NCBI RefSeq assembly: GCF_011189575.1
Contig: NZ_PUJW01000007.1
Coordinates: 155,568 to 219,567, forward strand
DNA length: 64,000 nt
Direction of reading: 5' to 3'
DNA from: Photorhabdus cinerea
GTDB taxonomy: Bacteria; Pseudomonadota; Gammaproteobacteria; Enterobacterales; Enterobacteriaceae
The stretch's first letter is position 1; the number at the start of each line of letters is the position of its first letter. The notes under the pieces are model-generated. The model had not been told where the DNA came from and made no database searches. It saw only the letters and a list, made by a program, of their open reading frames with translations. Shown in pieces: positions 46,416-53,959 of this stretch. The position numbers and the translations under genes are program-made.

Positions 46416-47681
46416 ATGAATTTTCAAACTAACTACCGCCGCGTTGCCATCACAGGCTATGGTTCTATCTGTTCTCTTGGGCAAAATACTCAGGAAATTT
46501 GGGATGCAATCCTAAACTATCGTGTAGGTTACAAAAAGGAAACCCACCCAGACGCTTCTGTTGTTGCAAAATTCTTCGGCAACATATCTTTTGCTCCTGA
46601 TGTGTCACGATTTTCCAAAAAGTTGCTAAAGAACCTTCCCAGATTCAGCAAACTTGGGCTGATTGCTGCGGACGATGCAATCAAAATGGCATTTGGTAAC
46701 GATAAAGCAGCCCTTGACGAAAGTTATTCACCTTTTGAACGAGGTGTCATTTTTGGTACTGGATGGGGTGGGGAAGATGCAACCGTTGAAAACAACCATT
46801 CCTATGCTACCCAAGGTATTGCCTCACCCATGACAAATATTATGTCCATGCACAGTGTAGGTACAGCAGCTATTTCAATGAACTGGAATTTACGGGGATA
46901 TCAGAATACCCCAGTTGCAGCATGTGCAACTGGCAGCATGGCAATAGGGGATGCTTTTGAACTTATCCGGAGCGGACGCACTAAAATGATGTTGGCAGGT
47001 GGCGGTGAAAGTATCAGAGATCCTTTCATCGTTTGGAGCATCGACATTCTTGGCGCACTAAGTAAAGAACAAGAATCGGTCGAAAAAGCCTGTTGCCCAT
47101 TTAGCAAAGACCGTAGTGGTTTTGTTATGTCGGAAGGCGCGGCAGTATTATGCCTTGAAGATTATGACAGCGCTGTTGCCAGAGGAGCCAAAATACTAGC
47201 AGAAATCATTGGCTATGGTAACTGCTCCGATGCATCTGATATGACAGCACCAGCACCTGATTGCAAAGGGCGAGTAATGGCAATTCAAGCAGCGCTGGAA
47301 CAAGCCCAACTCTCCACTTCAGATATTCACTATATCAATGCTCATGGGACATCAACCCCGTTAAACGATATTAACGAAACTGATGTTCTAAAAATGAGCC
47401 TGGGAGAGCACGCCTACCATGTTCCTATTTCCAGTACAAAATCCTACACAGGCCATCTTATTGCCGGGGCAGGAGCAATTGAATCCATTTTCTGTATCAA
47501 AGCAATAGAAACAGCCACTATTCCCGCAACTATGCACTTGAACAATCCAGATCCGCTATGCGATCTGGATTACGTACCCAACACCCACCGAACTCACCAA
47601 GTTATCGATACTGCTTTAAATGTTAACTATGGATTCGGCGGTACAAACTGTGCACTTATTTTCAGGAAAGCCGACAGATGA
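46416..47681 (+). CDS. Beta-ketoacyl-ACP synthase (FabF-like ketosynthase)
   Basis: 421-residue thiolase-fold condensing enzyme. The complete Cys-His-His triad is present: Cys170 in VAACATGSM, His310 in NAHGTSTPLND and His347 in SYTGHLIAGAG, so it should be decarboxylative and elongating. There is no second, Cys-less chain-length-factor partner in the window, unlike aromatic type II PKS systems. The N terminus YRRVAITGYGSICSLG is normal for KAS II. The stop overlaps the start of the MaoC-like gene by 4 bp, coupling ketosynthase and dehydratase. Confidence 0.9.
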   Translation: MNFQTNYRRVAITGYGSICSLGQNTQEIWDAILNYRVGYKKETHPDASVVAKFFGNISFAPDVSRFSKKLLKNLPRFSKLGLIAADDAIKMAFGNDKAALDESYSPFERGVIFGTGWGGEDATVENNHSYATQGIASPMTNIMSMHSVGTAAISMNWNLRGYQNTPVAACATGSMAIGDAFELIRSGRTKMMLAGGGESIRDPFIVWSIDILGALSKEQESVEKACCPFSKDRSGFVMSEGAAVLCLEDYDSAVARGAKILAEIIGYGNCSDASDMTAPAPDCKGRVMAIQAALEQAQLSTSDIHYINAHGTSTPLNDINETDVLKMSLGEHAYHVPISSTKSYTGHLIAGAGAIESIFCIKAIETATIPATMHLNNPDPLCDLDYVPNTHRTHQVIDTALNVNYGFGGTNCALIFRKADR

Positions 47682-48310
47682 ACGTTCAATTTAGCAAAAA
47701 AGATCTCAAACAGTGGGCTGAATTCTCTGGAGACTACAATCCCATCCATTTTGATGAAAAAATCGCAAGAGAAGTTGGATTGGGTGGCATTGCAGTACAC
47801 GGCATGTTGGCAATGATCCCGCTTAAAAGTGGATATAACTATCTATCGCAACCAAACAAGAACATTGGCAGACAATGGCACGCTAATTTACGAAATCCCG
47901 TGCCTTTGGATGCTTGCTATTGTGTCAAAACTAAGCACACTGATTTAAATGGGAAAACTACTTTCAATCTGCAAGATGAAACAACAAACCTAAAACCTTT
48001 AGTTGGTCATTATAGTCACTTCGATTTTTCGCAAAAAACTGGCTTTCCGGAAAAACCACAGTGCCAGGTTCCCCTACAAGAAACGACAAGAAAAGCCATT
48101 GAATTCAAGAACACCTTCCCTGAGGTCAATGAGTTCTGGATCTTTCTGGATGCCCTGATTTTTTATCTCTTTATGCAACAAAGTGCAAAAACTGCACTAG
48201 CAACAGAATTTAAAAACTATTTCGGCAAACAAGGGAAACATGATGAAACATGCCTCAAAGATCTTATCGTCTTACATGTTATGCATACAGTCAGTTTCTC
48301 TCCTGCCTAA
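47678..48310 (+). CDS. MaoC-like (R)-specific hydratase/dehydratase, probably frameshifted
   Basis: 210-residue frame beginning with a MaoC hot-dog domain. The hydratase motif FSGDYNPIHFDEKIA holds catalytic Asp19 and His24, followed by GGIAVHGMLAM, as in PhaJ and MaoC proteins. It would dehydrate 3-hydroxyacyl chains on the ACP. The frame stops at 48310, right after a TCTCTC run (48297-48302), whereas the +1 frame stays open to 48440 with hot-dog-like sequence (SLYGTLEIPIWLNGEISLVV). Joined, the protein would be about 253 residues. So this copy is likely frameshifted near 48300, by a real mutation, slippage or a sequencing error. The first hot-dog domain is complete in either case. Confidence 0.75.
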   Translation: MNVQFSKKDLKQWAEFSGDYNPIHFDEKIAREVGLGGIAVHGMLAMIPLKSGYNYLSQPNKNIGRQWHANLRNPVPLDACYCVKTKHTDLNGKTTFNLQDETTNLKPLVGHYSHFDFSQKTGFPEKPQCQVPLQETTRKAIEFKNTFPEVNEFWIFLDALIFYLFMQQSAKTALATEFKNYFGKQGKHDETCLKDLIVLHVMHTVSFSPA

Positions 48311-48440
48311 GGATACCTTTGATGTTGATGGCTCATTATACGGCACGTTGGAAATTCCAATCTGGCTAAATGGAGAAATCTCTTTAGTTGTTGAGATGAG
48401 CCTGATGGGAACAACAAAAAGAAAACAGATTGCCAACTAA
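48303..48440 (+). pseudogene. Out-of-frame C-terminal part of the MaoC-like gene
   Basis: About 45 codons in the frame displaced by +1 relative to the upstream gene, reading LPKDTFDVDGSLYGTL and ending EMSLMGTTKRKQIAN. It has no ribosome-binding site or start of its own at the natural junction and reads as the continuation of the preceding protein. The shift occurs at a CT-dinucleotide run. Confidence 0.6.
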
Positions 48441-48495
48441 GGTTGATGAATTCTGTATTGGCAGACGAATGGCATAAATTTAGAGGAATAAATTA

Positions 48496-49239
48496 ATGAA
48501 TATCAGCATACCTTGGGTTTTTGTTTCAGGAGGATCACGTGGTATTGGTAAAGGCATAGTAAAGATGCTGGCCACTCAAAATTATCATGTGGTTTTTACC
48601 TACAAATCAAGTACAAGTGAAGCTCAAATACTTTGTCAGGAAATTCAGCAACAAGGTTATAGCTGTGAAGGCCATCAATGTGACGTATCAAATGCTGAAG
48701 AAGTCGCAACACTATCGGCAAAGCTTATCTCACAATATGGCCCTCCCTATGCAATTATCAATAACGCTGGAATTACACAAGATGCATTACTGATAAATAT
48801 GAAAGAAGAAGAGTGGCACAATGTGATTTCCACCAATCTTTCCTCTGTTTATTTAGTCAATCACGCATTTCTACCTGAAATGCTCACTGCTGGAGAAGGT
48901 TGTATTATCCACATGAGCTCAGTCACCGCGTTTAAAGCTAACTCAGGGCAAGTTAACTACGCTGCAACCAAAGCCGCTATGATCGGCATTACCCGCTCAT
49001 TAGCCGTTGAAGTTGGCCGATTTAACATTCGCGTTAATACAGTCGCTCCAGGCTTGATTGATACTGAAATGCTAGATCACATCCCAGCACCACATAAGAA
49101 AAAACTATTATCCAATATTCCACTGGGTCGTTTAGGGTCAGTGGAAGATATTGCCCTGACAATCAATTTCTTGCTCAGCCCTGGAGGGCGTTACATCACC
49201 GGGCAAACATTCGTTATTGATGGGGGAATGACTGCCTGA
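48496..49239 (+). CDS. FabG-like 3-oxoacyl-ACP reductase (SDR)
   Basis: 247-residue classical short-chain dehydrogenase. The cofactor motif GGSRGIG is at residues 12-18, NNAG at 89-92 and the catalytic Ser142-Tyr155-Lys159 (NYAATK) is complete; the C terminus YITGQTFVIDGGM is typical of FabG. It should reduce the 3-keto group made by the ketosynthase. It follows the MaoC-like gene by 55 bp with an AGAGGAAT ribosome-binding site. Being the last enzyme of the block before the 329-bp gap, it closes the biosynthetic operon. Confidence 0.9.
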   Translation: MNISIPWVFVSGGSRGIGKGIVKMLATQNYHVVFTYKSSTSEAQILCQEIQQQGYSCEGHQCDVSNAEEVATLSAKLISQYGPPYAIINNAGITQDALLINMKEEEWHNVISTNLSSVYLVNHAFLPEMLTAGEGCIIHMSSVTAFKANSGQVNYAATKAAMIGITRSLAVEVGRFNIRVNTVAPGLIDTEMLDHIPAPHKKKLLSNIPLGRLGSVEDIALTINFLLSPGGRYITGQTFVIDGGMTA

Positions 49240-49568
49240 TCAGTTTAAGTAATTGGCATCAGTGGTTTCGTATCTATAATCCAACGGTTATTTGTACCCA
49301 GAAAAACATTCTGGGTACTGACACCTAATGCCATTAGTCATAAATCACACCGTCAGATAGACAACCGGCATCTCAGATAAATGTTAATAACTATGATAAA
49401 TAATTTCGATGTTAATAATATATTTAGCATTAAGTGCTAAATATCACAAATTTTAAATTTATCAATGCTAATAAAGCTTGACCTTGAAGTCGACTCCAAG
49501 GTGTTTAATCAAACACAAATACATTAACAAGAATAATTTATTTTTGATCGCTGTTATGGGAGAGGAAC
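49240..49568 (+). promoter_or_regulatory. Intergenic region with the efflux pump promoter
   Basis: 329 bp. A hairpin TACCCAGAA-AAACA-TTCTGGGTA lies at 49295-49317 and may end the biosynthetic operon (no T-tract follows). The MerR-type promoter at 49478-49509 lies about 60 bp before the pump genes. A GGGAGAGG ribosome-binding site precedes 49569. Confidence 0.6.
49478..49509 (+). promoter_or_regulatory. MerR-family (ZntR-like) operator/promoter
   Basis: A -35 box TTGACC (49478-49483) and a -10 box TTTAAT (49504-49509) are separated by 20 bp, longer than the 17 bp normal for sigma-70 and typical of MerR-type promoters. The spacer is filled by a 22-bp dyad (49481-49502) with core AGTCGACT and arms ACCTTG/CAAGGT, one mismatched pair. 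From memory, it agrees at 17 of 22 positions with the E. coli zntA operator of ZntR, which also has a 20-bp spacer. No merR-family gene is in the window, so the regulator would be encoded elsewhere. Confidence 0.7.
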
Positions 49569-50741
49569 ATGGCCGAAGAAATACAATCACCTCCACTTAG
49601 TGAGAAAAAGTCAAAACGTAAGTTAGCTCTGATCCTTGCAACTCTCTTATTTGTTTTTGCCGGATTAGGTTACTTTGCCTATTGGTTTGTTGCACTACGT
49701 CATTACCAAACTACTGATGATGCTTATGTTGTCGGTAATCAAGTGCAAGTAATGGCGCAAATCACGGGAAGCGTAACCACTATCTATGCCGATAATACCG
49801 ACTTCGTCCAGCAGGGAGACATTCTGCTGCGTTTAGATAGTATTGATGCAGAACATGCCTTTGAACGGGCAAAAAATACACTGGCTAATCATGTTAGACA
49901 AACCCACCAGACCATAATTGATAATGAAAAGTTGCTGGCTAATATTGAGCTAAAAAAAACTGTACTACAGCAAGCTCAGGATGATTTGAAACGACGTGAA
50001 CATCTGGGAATAACAGGCGCTATCGCCAAAGAAAATCTCATTCATGCCCGTAATAGCGTTCGAATGGCAAAATCTGAGCTGAATGTCGCCCGGCAACAAT
50101 ACTATGCTAACAAAGCGTTAATTATAGATACCCCATTAGAACAACAACCAGCCATTAAACTTGCAGCCTCCCAACTCCGTGATGCATGGTTAACCTTACA
50201 GCGCACCCAAATTACAGCCCCCGTGACAGGCTACGTTTCGCGCCGTAGTGTTCAGGTAGGATCGCAAATAAAAAGTGGCGCCCCGCTGATGGTTATCGTG
50301 CCTGCTAACCAACTTTGGGTCGAAGCTAACTTCAAAGAGGTTCAACTTGCCAATGTGCGTATTGGTCAATCAGTAACCCTGATTAGCGATTTCTATGGTA
50401 GTGATGTTACTTATCAGGGCCGGATCGTAGGTCTTGATATGGGTACTGGTAGCGCATTTTCTTTACTACCAGCACAAAACGCCACCGGTAACTGGATCAA
50501 AGTGGTCCAACGTTTGCCTGTCCGTGTTGAACTGGAAGCACAGCAACTTATTGATCACCCTTTACGGATCGGTTTATCCATGCATGCCACTGTCGATACC
50601 AGAAATCGAGATGGACTGGTGCTTGCCGACACGCCTCGCAATGGCATTGTTTATGAAACCAGCGTTTTGTCTTACAACACAGGAGAAATTGATCGGCTAA
50701 TTAACGAAATCATTCAAGTTAATACCAGTCAAAATGAGTGA
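49569..50741 (+). CDS. EmrA/HlyD-family membrane fusion protein
   Basis: 390-residue periplasmic adaptor with a short cytoplasmic N terminus, one membrane helix (about residues 19-40), the biotinyl-lipoyl-like domain with YQTTDDAYVVGNQVQVM, a coiled-coil hairpin (about 100-190) and the beta-barrel segment WVEANFKEVQLANVRIGQ. It forms with EmrB-type pumps and TolC a tripartite channel through both membranes. The stop overlaps the start of the emrB-like gene by 8 bp if the latter begins at 50734. Together they would export the product of the adjacent cluster or give multidrug resistance. Confidence 0.92.
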   Translation: MAEEIQSPPLSEKKSKRKLALILATLLFVFAGLGYFAYWFVALRHYQTTDDAYVVGNQVQVMAQITGSVTTIYADNTDFVQQGDILLRLDSIDAEHAFERAKNTLANHVRQTHQTIIDNEKLLANIELKKTVLQQAQDDLKRREHLGITGAIAKENLIHARNSVRMAKSELNVARQQYYANKALIIDTPLEQQPAIKLAASQLRDAWLTLQRTQITAPVTGYVSRRSVQVGSQIKSGAPLMVIVPANQLWVEANFKEVQLANVRIGQSVTLISDFYGSDVTYQGRIVGLDMGTGSAFSLLPAQNATGNWIKVVQRLPVRVELEAQQLIDHPLRIGLSMHATVDTRNRDGLVLADTPRNGIVYETSVLSYNTGEIDRLINEIIQVNTSQNE

Positions 50742-52266
50742 GGTTAACATGCTAAAAGAGCCATTATCAGGAGCCAAACTTGGCTGGCTAACCCTGGCTT
50801 TAGCATTAGCCGCTTTTTTACAAATATTAGACCTGACCATTGCTAACGTCGCAATATCGACGATCGCCGGAGATTTGGGTTCATCGGTATCGCAGGGTAC
50901 CTGGGTTATTACTTCATTTGCCGTTGCTAATGCGATTTCTATCCCATTAACTGGCTGGTTAGCTAAACAGTTTGGAGAAGTTCGTGTTTTCTTAATTTCA
51001 ATGATCTTGTTTGTGATAACTTCCTGGTTGTGCGGTATTGCTAATAGCCTGGAAATGTTGATTATTTCCCGCATTTTACAAGGTATCTCAGCCGGGCCGA
51101 TTATGCCCCTTTCACAAAGTTTATTACTAAACAACTACCCTCCACTAAAACGAAATATGGCACTGGCAATGTGGTCAATGACTATCGTTGTCGCTCCAGT
51201 TTGTGGTCCCATACTCGGTGGTTGGATCAGTGACAACTATCATTGGGGGTGGATCTTCCTCATCAATGTCCCGGTCGGCTGTGCCGTTATCGCTATCACC
51301 TGGACACTATTAAAAAATCGAGAAACTGAAACAAAGATCAGACCAATTGATGGCATAGGGCTGATTTTATTGATTACCGGTGTCGGCTGTTTTCAGTTAT
51401 TACTTGATAGAGGGAAGGAACTTGACTGGTTTAACTCAACAGAAATTATTGCCTTAGCGATTATCGCGATTATTGCCATTACTTTCCTGATCATCTGGGA
51501 ACTGACCGATGATGATCCGATCATTGATTTATCACTATTTAAATCACGTAATTTTACTATCGGTACCTTATGTATCAGTTTGGCCTTCTTACTCCACATC
51601 GGCACTTTGGTTCTGCAACCCCAACTATTACAGATGGTCTTTGGCTATACGGCCACTTGGGCAGGGTTGGTAATGGCCCCATTAGGGATCGTGCCGATAA
51701 TACTTGCTCCACTGATTGGCCGTTTTAGTTCAAAAATCGATATGCGTTATTTGGTGATGTTCAGCTTTATCGTTTTTGCACTCTGTTTTTTTTGGCGGGC
51801 TTATACCTTCGAACTATCAATGGACTTTGCTACCGCTGCCTGGCCACAATTTATTCAAGGCTTTGCTATTGCCTGTTTAATAATGCCACTAGCCGCCATT
51901 ATTTTGTCCGATGTCGAACCCGCTAAAGTCGCCTCTGCGGGCAGCCTGTTCAACTTCCTACGCACTCTGGCAACATCCGTGGGCACCTCAATTACCACTA
52001 CCATGTGGTCCCGCCGTGAAGCAGTCCATCACGTTCAATTAACTGAGTCGATAACCCCACATAATCCCATTGCTCAGCAAGCCTATCAGAAAATGGAGCA
52101 GTTAGGGATGTCACAGCCTCAAGCTAGCAGCTCTCTGGCGCGCGAAGTCACTAATCAAGGATTGATTATTGCCGCTAACGAGCTTTACTGGCTATTTGGC
52201 TTTATTTTTCTCGTCTTGCTGCTTCTTATCTGGCTGGCAAAACCCACAATTGGAGAGAAGAAATAA
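50734..52266 (+). CDS. EmrB-family MFS multidrug/product exporter (DHA2)
   Basis: 510-residue major facilitator of the DHA2 (14-helix) family. The motif LDLTIANVAIS in the first helix and the GWLAKQFGEVRVF loop (motif A) are diagnostic for EmrB/QacA-type proton antiporters. The start is either the ATG at 50734, overlapping the adaptor gene, or the ATG at 50749 (MLKEP), which has a GAGG ribosome-binding site about 5-6 bases upstream. It pairs with the preceding membrane fusion protein, and both are the only transport genes of the accessory block. Confidence 0.92.
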   Translation: MSEVNMLKEPLSGAKLGWLTLALALAAFLQILDLTIANVAISTIAGDLGSSVSQGTWVITSFAVANAISIPLTGWLAKQFGEVRVFLISMILFVITSWLCGIANSLEMLIISRILQGISAGPIMPLSQSLLLNNYPPLKRNMALAMWSMTIVVAPVCGPILGGWISDNYHWGWIFLINVPVGCAVIAITWTLLKNRETETKIRPIDGIGLILLITGVGCFQLLLDRGKELDWFNSTEIIALAIIAIIAITFLIIWELTDDDPIIDLSLFKSRNFTIGTLCISLAFLLHIGTLVLQPQLLQMVFGYTATWAGLVMAPLGIVPIILAPLIGRFSSKIDMRYLVMFSFIVFALCFFWRAYTFELSMDFATAAWPQFIQGFAIACLIMPLAAIILSDVEPAKVASAGSLFNFLRTLATSVGTSITTTMWSRREAVHHVQLTESITPHNPIAQQAYQKMEQLGMSQPQASSSLAREVTNQGLIIAANELYWLFGFIFLVLLLLIWLAKPTIGEKK

Positions 52267-52312
52267 AACAATAACAAAGGTGGAAACCTCTGCAAACACT
52301 AAACCTTTTTTT

Positions 52313-52346
52313 AAAATAGCACCCCGAAGGTGCTATTTTGTTGTTC
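52313..52346. terminator. Bidirectional terminator between the efflux genes and ilvA
   Basis: AAAATAGCACC-CCGAA-GGTGCTATTTT is an 11-bp stem with A- and T-rich flanks on both sides. It lies between the stops of the rightward exporter gene and the leftward ilvA and marks the right border of the accessory block. Confidence 0.85.
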
Positions 52347-52380
52347 TATAGAATATATTTCTTTAACGTCAAAACACTTA

Positions 52381-53955
52381 CTAGCATCTGTCTGTTTCTG
52401 ATACTTGGCACATTAAAAAGAATTTAAACGCAGGGGTATCCGTCTCATCGTGATACGCGTAGCCTAATGCATCAAGATGACGTTTAAAACGCACTTCTGC
52501 TTCTGACAATTCAAATGCTGCTAACACCCGACCATAATCTGTACCATAATTGCGATAATGGAATAACGTAATATTCCAGTAAGTTCCCAAAGTTTGTAGG
52601 AATTTCAGCAAAGCACCCGGCGATTCAGGAAATTCAAAACTAAACAAACGCTCTTTCAATGGCGTAGATGGACGTCCCCCAATCATATAGCGGACATGTA
52701 ATTTCGCCATCTCATCATCTGAAAGGTCTGCAACCTGATATCCTTCGGCTCGCAATTCTTCAATGATTTCTCGTCGCTCCACCTCACCACGGCTCAGGCG
52801 GACACCAACGAAAAGACAAGCCTGTTCAGGATCAGCATCCGTGTAGCGGTAATTGAACTCGGTTACCGCTCGATCACCCAGTTTCTGGCAAAAACGCAAG
52901 AAACTACCTTTCTGCTCAGGAATAGTCACAGCCAACAATGCTTCCCGCTGTTCACCCAATTCACAACGCTCAGAGACATAACGTAATCCATGGAAGTTTA
53001 CGTTAGCACCAGAAAGAATATGCGCCAACCGCTCACCTCTGATCTGATACTGCTGAACATACTTTTTCAGCCCAGCCAGTGCCAATGCACCAGATGGCTC
53101 CGCAATAGCACGTACATCTTCAAACAGATCTTTTACTGCTGCACAAATGGCATCACTGTCTACCGTAATAACATCATCTACATATTGCTGACACAAACGA
53201 AAAGTTTCATCACCAATACGTTTAACCGCAACACCTTCGGCAAACAGACCTACTCTTGGTAAATCTACCGGATGCCCAGCTTCCATTGCCTCTTTCAAGC
53301 AAGAGGAATCTTTTGCTTCCACACCAATAATTTTGATTTCTGGCATCAGTTGCTTAATCAATACAGCAACTCCAGCAATCAATCCCCCTCCACCTACAGG
53401 CACAAAGATTCGATCCAGATGCACATCCTGTTGCAAAAGTTCCATCGCCAAGGTCGCCTGACCTGCAATGACATCTGGATGATCAAATGGAGGAACAAAG
53501 GTATAGCCTTGCTGCTGTGCTATTTCTATTGCTTTGGCTTTAGCTTCATCAAAATTGACGCCATATAACAGGACTTCACCACCGAGACTACGGACCGCAT
53601 CGACTTTGATATCCGCAGTGGCAATCGGCATAACAATCAGGGACTTAATTCCCAAGCGATTAGCAGACAGTGCAACACCCTGAGCATGATTACCCGCAGA
53701 TGCAGTAATCACGCCCTGTTTTTTTTGTTCTTCAGTCAAACCCGCAATCATGGTGTAAGCACCACGGAGCTTGAAACTGTGAACAGGCTGCCGATCTTCC
53801 CGTTTTACCAAAATAGTATTTCCCAAACGGGCCGAAATTTTATTCATTTCCTGTAAGGGAGTCACCTGAGCAACTTCATAAACAGGAGCACTTAATGCGG
53901 CTTTCAGATATTCCGCACCGCTTGGTGCAGAAGTTAAGGGAAGAAATGCAGCCAT
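52381..53955 (-). CDS. ilvA: Biosynthetic threonine deaminase IlvA
   Basis: 524-residue PLP enzyme that converts threonine to 2-oxobutyrate, the committed step of isoleucine synthesis. PLP-binding Lys62 lies in HSFKLRGAY; SAGNHAQG and the Gly-rich phosphate loop VGGGGLIAG follow. The C-terminal half holds two ACT-like regulatory domains for isoleucine inhibition and valine activation (ending FKFFLMCQVSETDRC, 10 residues longer than E. coli IlvA). It is last in ilvGMEDA, 4 bp after ilvD. Confidence 0.97.
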   Translation of the reverse strand: MAAFLPLTSAPSGAEYLKAALSAPVYEVAQVTPLQEMNKISARLGNTILVKREDRQPVHSFKLRGAYTMIAGLTEEQKKQGVITASAGNHAQGVALSANRLGIKSLIVMPIATADIKVDAVRSLGGEVLLYGVNFDEAKAKAIEIAQQQGYTFVPPFDHPDVIAGQATLAMELLQQDVHLDRIFVPVGGGGLIAGVAVLIKQLMPEIKIIGVEAKDSSCLKEAMEAGHPVDLPRVGLFAEGVAVKRIGDETFRLCQQYVDDVITVDSDAICAAVKDLFEDVRAIAEPSGALALAGLKKYVQQYQIRGERLAHILSGANVNFHGLRYVSERCELGEQREALLAVTIPEQKGSFLRFCQKLGDRAVTEFNYRYTDADPEQACLFVGVRLSRGEVERREIIEELRAEGYQVADLSDDEMAKLHVRYMIGGRPSTPLKERLFSFEFPESPGALLKFLQTLGTYWNITLFHYRNYGTDYGRVLAAFELSEAEVRFKRHLDALGYAYHDETDTPAFKFFLMCQVSETDRC

Positions 53956-53959
53956 GCGA

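Noticed and set aside
46416..47681. Aromatic (anthraquinone-type) type II polyketide synthase
   Set aside because: No chain-length factor, cyclase or aromatase is encoded; a single ketosynthase with reductase and dehydratase fits a reduced, fatty-acid-like chain.
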